64,000 bases of DNA, from NCBI RefSeq assembly GCF_008330225.1, contig NZ_CP042466.1, positions 1,746,501-1,810,500 on the forward strand, written 5' to 3'. The notes under the pieces were generated by a model, which saw nothing but the letters and a program-made list of their open reading frames with translations, searched no databases and was not told the origin of the DNA. This document shows positions 37,401 to 45,005 of the stretch, in pieces. The number at the start of each line of letters is the position of its first letter. The stretch's first letter is position 1. Position numbers and translations under genes: made by a program. The stretch comes from Geobacter sp. FeAm09. GTDB lineage: Bacteria; Desulfobacterota; Desulfuromonadia; Geobacterales; Pseudopelobacteraceae.

Positions 37401-37924
37401 GCAAGGCGATGGGGTTGGTCAATCACATGTCCCAGACCATCGACGACTTCAGGAATTTTTTCAAGCCGGACAAGGAGAAGGTCGAGTTTGCGATCCGGGA
37501 TGTGGTGGTAAAAACCCTGGCGCTGGTGGAGGAAAGTTTCAAGAACCAGCAGATTGCGGTTGAGATCCAGACAAACGCCAACCCCCGGGTTACCGGCTAT
37601 CCGAACGAGTACTCCCAGGCCCTGCTGAATATCCTGCTGAATGCCCGGGATGCGCTGCTGGACAAGCGCCCCGACGGGGCCAAGGTCATGGTGGCCATAG
37701 ACAGGGAGGACGGACGCTCCATTGTGACCATAACCGACAACGCCGGCGGCATCGCCGGGGATACCATGGGCAAGATCTTCGAGCCGTATTTTACCACCAA
37801 AGGACCGGACAAGGGGACGGGGGTGGGGCTGTTCATGTCGAAAGCCATCATTGAAAAGAATATGAACGGCAGGCTGACGGCACGCAACATCGCCGATGGC
37901 GCGGAATTCAGGATAGAGGTCTGA
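34427..37924 (+). CDS. CheR methyltransferase-PAS-histidine kinase chimera, 1165 aa
   Basis: This is a large cytosolic signalling protein. Residues about 20-80 are the CheR N-terminal helical domain and 85-275 the SAM-binding methyltransferase (LIGVTGFFRDPEAF, HPCCSTGEEAYSMAI, SRLDLLVCRN). A PAS region follows, then a long Glu-rich coiled coil (about 455-550, repeats of ATNEELETSKEELQ), three PAS domains, and a kinase with NIAHQWRQPLNVL (His957) and C-terminal ATPase (ITDNAGGI, GTGVGLFMSK). The order resembles CheB-CheR-PAS hybrids but the CheB methylesterase is missing and a kinase core is added. The start ATG 34427 lacks a strong ribosome site. It faces enolase across a shared terminator. 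Confidence 0.9.
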   Translation: MRRKSATDTPHAELPAELDGQLPAILELVQARTGHDFSSYKANTIQRRIERRMAMNNVRGAADYLAFLNGNPREAHDLCREFLIGVTGFFRDPEAFAVLGREVVPRLFAGRTADDPVRIWHPCCSTGEEAYSMAILVREYLESRNRTAEVLIFASDLDEEALAQARAGHYPDAIEATVGAERLAAWFTKTDGGYQVTGQLREMVVFAHHSLIKDPPFSRLDLLVCRNGLIYLTPAMQKRLIPLFHQVLKPDGFLFLGAAESIGQHADLFLPIHKKWKIFRRRESSRSGETVFPFSVSVPKAAGAVRSPRTAEARDDAPAERAEKLLAERYAPPWVLINDKYEVVHVSPRASRFLEVPVGEPSRDILKMAREALRPSLRAAIHTAFGERRQVVFRGVKVGDGEGEATVNVLVEPLATTQLGVIQAMVAFEPVCAPPMAPTAHGAEIAPGDESSKDALIRHLEEQLCVTHEQLQVAVEQLATSSEGFMSSSEELITINEEYQSMNEELQATNEELETSKEELQALNEELLSVNAELQQKVEELNLANSDMENLFASSEIAAIFLDRQLVIKRFSPAMAAIFSLIPADMGRPFQHLAGKLDWSSLSCDAREVLGGHPIAEREVTTLEEGRCYLKRVLPYRSHDGVVSGIVIILVDISAHKKAEEVRARLAAIVESSDNAIISKGLDGRISTWNSGAERLFGYRAEEIIGKPVSLLFPPELPAEDEQILALLKAGERVDHLETVRLARDGRRIDVSLTASPVKDDVGRIIGASQIVRDITERKKVEEHARHLASFPQLDPNPVLEADAAGTIVFANPAAQRFLESVGLTGEDAVRFLPGDVKEILEEWDRTTESTLYREIVIRDRVFGETIQLLPRFNLVRMYAHEITKRKRAEEELLRAHDELEHRVAERTEELAAALTSLRKETSERLHALEALRKKEQMLLQQSRLAAMGEMINNIAHQWRQPLNVLGLLVQQIRLFYGMEQFSQEFLDETVGKAMGLVNHMSQTIDDFRNFFKPDKEKVEFAIRDVVVKTLALVEESFKNQQIAVEIQTNANPRVTGYPNEYSQALLNILLNARDALLDKRPDGAKVMVAIDREDGRSIVTITDNAGGIAGDTMGKIFEPYFTTKGPDKGTGVGLFMSKAIIEKNMNGRLTARNIADGAEFRIEV
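37904..37923 (+). repeat. Direct repeat, right copy, flanking the chimeric kinase
   Basis: This 20-base copy is identical to 34405-34424 and covers the final codons and stop of the chimeric kinase. The spacing between copies equals one gene length, about 3.5 kb. Confidence 0.9.
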
Positions 37925-37940
37925 ACGGGGGAGCCGGGAA

Positions 37941-37972
37941 CGAAAAAAGGCGGGGATGCCCGCCTTTTTTCG
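37941..37972. terminator. Bidirectional terminator between chimeric kinase and enolase
   Basis: CGAAAAAAGGCGGG (37941-37954) pairs perfectly with CCCGCCTTTTTTCG (37959-37972) around GATG. T runs exist on both strands, so it can stop both converging genes. Confidence 0.95.
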
Positions 37973-37996
37973 TTTTATGTGCCGCCCGGTTGGGAA

Positions 37997-39364
<1,368 letters not shown>

Positions 39365-39443
39365 TTACTTTCAAGAAATACAGACATGCCGGGAAAAAAT
39401 ATGGCCCGCGCAGAAATATCCCCGCCACTTTGGCAGACACGTA

Positions 39444-39472
39444 TTCACATTATGTCGTAATAATGGTATGAA
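39444..39472 (+). promoter_or_regulatory. Candidate promoter for the adaptor-ABC operon
   Basis: TTCACA (39444-39449), 17 bases, TATGAA (39467-39472), lying about 55 bases before the adaptor start in an otherwise gene-free gap (39287-39525). Confidence 0.45.
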
Positions 39473-39525
39473 ATAGCTGCCCATTGTTTGCGGACAAAAT
39501 CCTCTGGTCAGCGGAGAAGGAATTC

Positions 39526-40740
39526 ATGCCGGCAGGTTCCCTGGATCGCCTCACCATCGACAAGTCCCGCCAGCCTTCACCCGTGCGGGGTAGGGGGTGG
39601 CGTACGCGCCTTCTGGTGGCGGTTGCCGTCGTGCTCGCTGCCGGGATGGTGCTGCTGGCCGCCCAGAGGCGCTCCGTCTCCATTGAAACGACCAACGTCT
39701 CCCAGGTGTTTCCGACCCAGTCCTTTACCCTGTTGAACGCAAGCGGCTACGTGGTGGCCCAGCGCAAGGCGGCGGTGGCCGCCAAGACCACCGGCCGGCT
39801 GGAATGGCTGGGGGTGGAGGAGGGGAGCCGGGTGACGGGCGGCCAGGTTATCGCCCGGTTGGAGAACAAGGACCTGGAGGCGGCCGTGCGGCAGAGCGAG
39901 GCCCAGGTCCAGAGCGCCCGGTCTGCACTTGATCAGGTCAAGGCGGAACTGGTCGATGCCAAACAGGCGTTCCTGCGGGACAAGGAGTTGCTCAGCCAGG
40001 GGATCGTCGCCCAGTCCGAATACGACGCGGCCTACGCGCGCTACAAGAAGGCCGTTGCCGGCGTGGCGGGTGCCGAAGCCGGCATCCGCACCGCCACCGC
40101 CGCGCTGCGGGGGGCGACCGTGAATTACGATTACAGCCTGATCCGGGCTCCGTTCGACGCCGTTGTCCTGACCAAGAACGCCGACGTGGGAGACATCATC
40201 ACCCCCCTGGGGGCAGCGGCCAATGCCAAGGCGGCCGTAGTCTCCATAGCGGATCTCGGCTCCCTGGAGGTGGAGGCCGACGTCTCCGAGTCGAACCTGG
40301 CGGTGGTAAAGGCGGGGCAGCCGTGCGAGGTGACCCTGGATGCCCTGCCCAATACCCGCTTCCGTGCCGTCGTGCACACCATCGTGCCGACTGCCGACCG
40401 CACCAAGGCGTCGGTCATGGTCAAGGTGCGCCTTGTGGATGCCGACCCCCGCATCCTGCCGGAGATGAGCGCCAAGGTGGCCTTCCTGGAACGGGAGGCC
40501 CAGAAAGCGGACCAGTTGCCGCGCATCGCCGTCAAGCCGTCGGCAATCGTCACCTTCGGCGGCCGCCAGGGCGTCTATCTCGTCAGGGGGGAGCGCGTGG
40601 TTTTCACCCCCGTTACCCGCGGCGCGCCGTTGGGCGATCTGGTGGAGGTGGGCGGGGTGAAATCCGGCGACCGGGTCGCGCTCAAGCCGCTGGATAAACT
40701 GAAGGATGGGGCCAGGATCAGCCTGGCCGGGGAAAAATAG
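39526..40740 (+). CDS. MacA-like periplasmic adaptor protein, 404 aa
   Basis: This is a membrane-fusion (HlyD/RND) adaptor that would join an inner-membrane ABC transporter to an outer-membrane channel. One N-terminal helix (LLVAVAVVLAAGMVLLAA) anchors it. The lipoyl halves are VAAKTTGRLEWLGVEEGSRV with VTGGQVIARLE, and later DYSLIRAPFDAVVLTKN. A coiled-coil hairpin with KDLEAAVRQSEAQVQSA and the ISQS-like LLSQGIVAQSEYD lies between. A beta-barrel and membrane-proximal domain end the protein. ATG 39526 has AAGGA nearby. The next two genes encode an ATPase and an FtsX-like permease, completing a MacAB-type or LolCDE-like system. Confidence 0.87.
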   Translation: MPAGSLDRLTIDKSRQPSPVRGRGWRTRLLVAVAVVLAAGMVLLAAQRRSVSIETTNVSQVFPTQSFTLLNASGYVVAQRKAAVAAKTTGRLEWLGVEEGSRVTGGQVIARLENKDLEAAVRQSEAQVQSARSALDQVKAELVDAKQAFLRDKELLSQGIVAQSEYDAAYARYKKAVAGVAGAEAGIRTATAALRGATVNYDYSLIRAPFDAVVLTKNADVGDIITPLGAAANAKAAVVSIADLGSLEVEADVSESNLAVVKAGQPCEVTLDALPNTRFRAVVHTIVPTADRTKASVMVKVRLVDADPRILPEMSAKVAFLEREAQKADQLPRIAVKPSAIVTFGGRQGVYLVRGERVVFTPVTRGAPLGDLVEVGGVKSGDRVALKPLDKLKDGARISLAGEK

Positions 40741-40744
40741 GGTG

Positions 40745-41446
40745 ATGGCCGGTTCCGGGGAACGGCGGATCGTCGTCAGCATCCGCAACGCCGCCAAGTC
40801 CTATCGGCGGGGCAGCCAGGTGGTGCCGGTCCTGGAGGATATCACCTTCGATATCGAGCAGGGGGAATTCCTGGCGTTGATGGGGCCGTCCGGCTCGGGC
40901 AAGAGTACCCTGCTCAACCTGATTGCCGGCATCGATTCCGTGGACAGCGGTTCCATCGTGGTGGACGGCGTGGATATCGCCACCCTGGGGGAACGGGAGC
41001 TTGCCGACTGGCGCGCGGCCCACGTGGGTTTCATCTTCCAGTTCTACAACCTCATCCCGGTTCTGACCGCGTTTGAAAACGTGGAGCTGCCGCTCCTCCT
41101 GACGCCGCTTGGCCGCCGTGAGCGCCGGGAACACGTGGTGGCCGCCCTGGAGGTGGTCGGCCTGGCCGACCGCATGGAACACTACCCCTCCCAGCTTTCG
41201 GGCGGCCAGCAGCAGCGGGTCGCCATCGCCCGGGCCGTGGTGAGCGACCCTTCCATCCTGGTGGCCGACGAGCCGACCGGCGACCTGGACCGGGTCTCCG
41301 CCGAGGAGATTCTCGGCCTCATGGCGCGCCTGAACAGCGAGTTCGGCAAGACGATCATCATGGTGACCCACGATCCGCGTGCCGCCGAAAAGGCCCATTG
41401 CATCAGGCACCTGGAAAAGGGCGTGCTGAGCGATGTTCCTTCTTAA
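40745..41446 (+). CDS. ABC ATPase, MacB/LolD type, 233 aa
   Basis: This is the ATPase of a type VII ABC system. Walker A is GPSGSGKST, the Q-loop region FIFQFYNLIPVLTAFENVELP is typical of LolD/MacB, the signature is LSGGQQQRVAIARA, Walker B is ILVADEPTGDLD, and the switch His is in VTHD. It begins five bases after the adaptor stop and overlaps the permease start by 14 bases, so the three are one operon. It may couple ATP hydrolysis to lipoprotein or small-molecule export. Confidence 0.92.
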   Translation: MAGSGERRIVVSIRNAAKSYRRGSQVVPVLEDITFDIEQGEFLALMGPSGSGKSTLLNLIAGIDSVDSGSIVVDGVDIATLGERELADWRAAHVGFIFQFYNLIPVLTAFENVELPLLLTPLGRRERREHVVAALEVVGLADRMEHYPSQLSGGQQQRVAIARAVVSDPSILVADEPTGDLDRVSAEEILGLMARLNSEFGKTIIMVTHDPRAAEKAHCIRHLEKGVLSDVPS

Positions 41447-42590
41447 ACTGCTCTCAAGGAACGCCCTGCGCCACCGTCTGCGCACCGGGCTTACCATTGT
41501 GGGGATCACCATCGCCATCCTGGCTTTCGGCCTGTTGCGGACGGTGGTCAGCGCCTGGTATGCCGGGGTCAACGCCTCGTCGGCCGCACGCCTGATCTCG
41601 CGCAATGCCATCTCCCTGAGCTTTTCCCTGCCCCTTTCCTACCTGGAGCGGTTCAGGCAGGTGGAGGGGGTCCAGTCGGTTTCCTATGCCAACTGGTTCG
41701 GCGGCGTCTATATCACGGAGAAGAACTTTTTCCCGAATTTTGCCATAGAGCCGAAAAGCTATTTCGAGCTGTATCCCGAATTCGTGCTTTCACCCGAGGA
41801 AAAACGGGCGTTCCTGCTTGACCGTAAGGGGTGCGTGGCCGGCCGGAAGCTGGCCGAGCGCTTCGGCTGGAAGGTGGGCGACAGCATCACGCTCAAGGGC
41901 ACCATCTTTCCCGGCACGTGGGAATTCGTCCTGCGCGGCATCTATCGCGGAGCGGAGAAATCGACCGACGAGAGTCAATTCTTCTTCCAGTGGGACTATC
42001 TGAACGAGACCCTGAAGAAGACGGTCTCGCGCCGGGCCGACCAGGTGGGCGTCGTCATCCTGGGACTGAAAAATCCGCAGACCGCCGCAGAAACCTCCCT
42101 GGCGGTGGATGCGCGGTTCAGGAACTCCCTGGCCGAAACCCTGACCGAGACGGAAAAGGCCTTCCAGCTCAGCTTCGTCTCCATGACCGAGGCTATCGTG
42201 GTGGCCATCCGCATCGTGTCGTACGTGGTGATCGTCATCATCATGGCGGTGGTGGCCAACACCATGGCCATGACCGCCCGGGAGCGGATCGGCGAGTACG
42301 CCGTCTTCAAGGCCCTGGGGTTCAGGGGGTATTACATTGCCGGCATGGTGTTCGGCGAGTCCCTTTTTATCGCCATGACCGGCTGTGCGACCGGCATCGT
42401 CCTGACCTTTCCGGTGGCCGCCAGGTTCGGCAAGGTCATGGGCGCGTTTTTTCCCGTATTCCAGGTCGAGCGGTCAACCCTGTACCTGGATGTGCTGTTC
42501 TGCCTGGTGGTCGGTCTGGTGGCGGCGCTCTTTCCCACCTGGCGGGCGGTCAGGATCGGGATTGCCGACGGCCTGCGCAGGATCGGCTAG
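41433..42590 (+). CDS. FtsX-like ABC permease, MacB/LolC type, 385 aa
   Basis: This membrane subunit has one N-terminal helix (RTGLTIVGITIAILAFGLL), a large periplasmic domain (residues about 45-245) and three C-terminal helices with the family motif MTARERIGEYAVFKALGFRGYYI. It shows no ATPase of its own, unlike MacB fused proteins, and uses the separate ATPase at 40745. With the adaptor at 39526 it could be a tripartite pump or an envelope mechanotransmission machine. The substrate is unknown. An outer-membrane TolC-like gene is not nearby. Confidence 0.9.
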   Translation: MFLLKLLSRNALRHRLRTGLTIVGITIAILAFGLLRTVVSAWYAGVNASSAARLISRNAISLSFSLPLSYLERFRQVEGVQSVSYANWFGGVYITEKNFFPNFAIEPKSYFELYPEFVLSPEEKRAFLLDRKGCVAGRKLAERFGWKVGDSITLKGTIFPGTWEFVLRGIYRGAEKSTDESQFFFQWDYLNETLKKTVSRRADQVGVVILGLKNPQTAAETSLAVDARFRNSLAETLTETEKAFQLSFVSMTEAIVVAIRIVSYVVIVIIMAVVANTMAMTARERIGEYAVFKALGFRGYYIAGMVFGESLFIAMTGCATGIVLTFPVAARFGKVMGAFFPVFQVERSTLYLDVLFCLVVGLVAALFPTWRAVRIGIADGLRRIG

Positions 42591-42651
42591 TTTCCGCCCG
42601 GAAAGGGGTCTTTTCCGCCCATGCGGCGTCAATCTTCGGGCTTGCTTGTGC

Positions 42652-42669
42652 GGCGTACTGATGTACGCC
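42652..42669. repeat. Hairpin GGCGTAC-TGAT-GTACGCC before pilR
   Basis: Seven perfect base pairs with a four-base loop lie in the 177-base gap between the permease and pilR. No T run follows, so it is not a classical terminator; it may be a leader or an intergenic repeat. Confidence 0.5.
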
Positions 42670-42767
42670 TCCGCGCAATCCCTCGATTTCCTTGCCTGGA
42701 CGAAAAATCCCTCCTTTCCGAATCGGAAACTTGGATAGAATTATTGGGAGATGTGACGAGGAGACCC

Positions 42768-44138
42768 ATGAAAACCAGAATCCTGATCGTTGATGACGAA
42801 CTGAGCATGCGCGAATTCCTCGCGATCCTGCTGGAGCGGGAAGGGTACGGGGTGGTGGTGGCGAGCAACGCCGAGGAGGCGCTCCGCCAGATTGACGGCT
42901 CCCTGTTCGATCTGGTCATATCGGACGTGCAGATGCCCGGCCTGAGCGGCATCGAACTTTTGGCCCGGATCAAGCAGACGACCCCGGACACCGCCGTGCT
43001 CATGGTGACGGCATTCACCGCGGCGGAGCAGGCGGTGGAGGCCATGAAGCTGGGGGCCTACGATTACATCTCCAAGCCGTTCAAGAACGAGGAGATCAAG
43101 ATCCTGATCAGCAAGGCCCTGGAGAAACAGGGGTTGAAGCGGGAGAACACCATCCTCAGGCAGGAGGCGGCCCAGCGGGACGGTTTCTGCGGCATCATCG
43201 GCAAGAGCGCCAGGATGCGGGAACTGTTCGACATGATCCAGAAGGTCGCCCCCAGCCAAAGTTCGGTGCTGATCCAGGGGGAGAGCGGCACCGGCAAGGA
43301 GTTGGCGGCCCGGGCCATCCACGCATGCAGCCCGCGCAAGGCCAAACCCTTCGTGGCGGTCAACTGCGGGGCCATCCCCGAATCCCTGATCGAGAGCGAG
43401 CTGTTCGGCCACAAGAAGGGCGCCTTTACCGGCGCGGTGGCCGATAGGCCCGGTCTCTTCGAACAGGCCGAGGGGGGCACGCTCTTCCTGGACGAGATCG
43501 GTGAACTGCCGCTCCTCTTGCAGACCAAGCTGCTGCGGGTCCTGCAGGAGCGTGAGTTCCGCAGGGTGGGGGACGCCAAGGTGTTCAAGGCGGATGTGCG
43601 CGTGCTGACCGCCTCCAACCGTGACTTGGACGAAGACATCAGGACCGGCGCTTTCCGGGAGGATCTCTACTACCGCATCAACGTGGTGCAGATCGTCATG
43701 CCGCCGCTCAGGGAGCGGATCGAGGACATCCCGCTCCTTGTGGAGCATTTCTGCCGCAAGCTGCATCCCGACGCCCCGGCGACGGTTTCCCCGGGGGCGC
43801 TCAAGGCGCTGATGAATTACTCTTTTCCCGGCAATATCCGCGAACTGGAGAATATCGTCGAGCGCAGCCTGATCCTGGACAGCGAGATCATTGCCGAAGG
43901 GAGCCTCCCCAAGCAGGTTACCGCCGGTAGGGCACCCTGCCTGGGCACGGAGATTGTGATCCCCGACGAGGGGATGTTCCTGGAACCGCTCTTGGAAAAC
44001 CTGGAGCGGCAGTATCTGCTGAAGGCGCTGGAAAAGACCGGCGGCGCCAAGAAAAAGGCCGCCGAACTGCTGGGCATGACGTTTCGGTCGTTTCGGTATC
44101 GGTTGGCGAAGTTGGGGATGGATAGTGGAGTGGAGTGA
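42768..44138 (+). CDS. pilR: PilR-type sigma-54 response regulator, 456 aa
   Basis: This is an activator of type IV pilin transcription. The receiver domain has Asp53 as phosphoacceptor (ISDVQMPGLSG). The AAA+ domain shows GESGTGKE at 171-178, the sigma-54 contact loop GAFTGA at 218-223, and FLDEIGELPL as Walker B. The C-terminal Fis-type DNA-binding helices read KKKAAELLGMTFRSFRYRLAK. It starts at ATG 42768 with GAGGAG upstream. pilA lies 188 bases downstream behind a sigma-54 promoter. The usual sensor partner pilS is not adjacent; upstream is the FtsX-like permease. The name comes from context and domain order; other NtrC-family proteins share the same domains. Confidence 0.9.
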   Translation: MKTRILIVDDELSMREFLAILLEREGYGVVVASNAEEALRQIDGSLFDLVISDVQMPGLSGIELLARIKQTTPDTAVLMVTAFTAAEQAVEAMKLGAYDYISKPFKNEEIKILISKALEKQGLKRENTILRQEAAQRDGFCGIIGKSARMRELFDMIQKVAPSQSSVLIQGESGTGKELAARAIHACSPRKAKPFVAVNCGAIPESLIESELFGHKKGAFTGAVADRPGLFEQAEGGTLFLDEIGELPLLLQTKLLRVLQEREFRRVGDAKVFKADVRVLTASNRDLDEDIRTGAFREDLYYRINVVQIVMPPLRERIEDIPLLVEHFCRKLHPDAPATVSPGALKALMNYSFPGNIRELENIVERSLILDSEIIAEGSLPKQVTAGRAPCLGTEIVIPDEGMFLEPLLENLERQYLLKALEKTGGAKKKAAELLGMTFRSFRYRLAKLGMDSGVE

Positions 44139-44244
44139 CAATAATTGTCAGGTTGGGTGACGCGTTGGGTCTTGTTCTGGGAGCCACAGCACGTTGCCTT
44201 TCAGATATGTTTGTATTATCAATTTGTTATGATTGTCTTGGGTT

Positions 44245-44260
44245 TGGCTCCCGATTTGCA
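44245..44260 (+). promoter_or_regulatory. Sigma-54 promoter of pilA
   Basis: TGGCTC, five bases, TTGCA: GG at 44246-44247 and GC at 44258-44259 are exactly ten bases apart, as required for -24/-12 promoters. Transcription should begin near 44271, about 56 bases before the pilA ATG. PilR next door is the expected activator. TGTCA and GTGAC half-sites lie upstream near 44147-44161. Confidence 0.9.
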
Positions 44261-44326
44261 TGAGTTAAGCTTTGAATTTTCAACATTATATCCTGATGGA
44301 ACACAACACAACGAAAGGGGAAAAAC

Positions 44327-44545
44327 ATGCTACAAAAAATGAGAAACAAAAAAGGCTTCACCTTGATCGAACTGTTGATTGTTGTTGCGATCATCGGTAT
44401 TCTGGCCGCCGTGGCCATTCCGCAGTTCAACGCGTATCGTCAAAAGGCCTATAACAGTGCCGCGTCGAGTGACTTGAAAAACACGAAAACCGCACTTGAA
44501 TCCGTCATGGCAGACGCACAGAAGTATCCCACCAATCTCCAGTAA
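44327..44545 (+). CDS. pilA: Short type IVa pilin, PilA-N type, 72 aa
   Basis: This is the major pilin of the Geobacter short type. The leader MLQKMRNKKG is cut before Phe1 of the mature protein, which reads FTLIELLIVVAIIGILAA at the N-terminus (Glu5 present), giving a 62-residue mature subunit. Aromatic residues F1, F24, Y27, Y32 and Y57 align with the G. sulfurreducens pilin; position 51, Phe there, is Met here. AAAGGGG at 44314-44320 precedes ATG 44327; a second in-frame ATG at 44339 would leave a six-residue leader. Known short pilins need the Spc partner encoded next. Whether this pilin makes conductive filaments is debated and cannot be told here. Confidence 0.95.
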   Translation: MLQKMRNKKGFTLIELLIVVAIIGILAAVAIPQFNAYRQKAYNSAASSDLKNTKTALESVMADAQKYPTNLQ

Positions 44546-44574
44546 TTAATTTATACGATGAAAGGGGCGTTCTA

Positions 44575-44946
44575 ATGAAAAGAAAAATTTTCGCATTGGC
44601 CGGACTTGTCGCCATGATCATGTCAAATGCTTCCATGACTCTTGCTGCAACGGCGGCAGGGACTGAATTCGTTGCAACGGCGGGAGCTGCAATTCAGTAT
44701 AGTACCGATGGTACAAATTACAAAGACCTTGCCAAGCTGTCGAACAACGTTGCCATGCATTGCTTGGTCAGTACCGCATCGGACCAATATTCGCTGGCAT
44801 CAAAGCATACCCAATCGATTCGCGAGTATGGCACCTCTTCTCAAGATACCAAAATGTATTACCATGAACTTGCAACTACTGCTACAGCGATGACTACTCT
44901 TTCTGCAACGGATACGAGCCAGATGACATCGTGGACATCCATGTAG
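44575..44946 (+). CDS. spc: Spc-like short pilin partner (PilA-C type), 123 aa
   Basis: This is a secreted protein next to pilA, matching the Spc/PilA-C partner of G. sulfurreducens in position, size and style. The signal peptide MKRKIFALAGLVAMIMSNA is followed by TLAATAAGTEF. The mature part is Ser/Thr/Ala-rich with a YGTSSQDTKMYYHEL region that resembles the globular domain of long pilins. In known cases the pair form heterodimeric pilin subunits. It starts 29 bases after the pilA stop with AAAGGGGCG upstream and ends at a strong terminator. Homology is by eye; the C-terminal half has diverged. Confidence 0.85.
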   Translation: MKRKIFALAGLVAMIMSNASMTLAATAAGTEFVATAGAAIQYSTDGTNYKDLAKLSNNVAMHCLVSTASDQYSLASKHTQSIREYGTSSQDTKMYYHELATTATAMTTLSATDTSQMTSWTSM

Positions 44947-44964
44947 CATCTTCTTCTACACCGT

Positions 44965-44994
44965 AACGGGATGCTTCGGCATCCCGTTTTTTTT
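44965..44994 (+). terminator. Rho-independent terminator after spc
   Basis: ACGGGATGC (44966-44974) pairs with GCATCCCGT (44979-44987) around a TTCG tetraloop, followed by seven more T. It separates the highly expressed pilA-spc unit from the next gene, which begins 12 bases later. Confidence 0.95.
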
Positions 44995-45005
44995 GGAGCT
45001 TCTTT

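Noticed and set aside
37941-37972. Hairpin between the chimeric kinase and enolase as a member of the dispersed repeat family
   Set aside because: Its sequence is unrelated to the CACAGAG arms and it has the full form of a bidirectional terminator.
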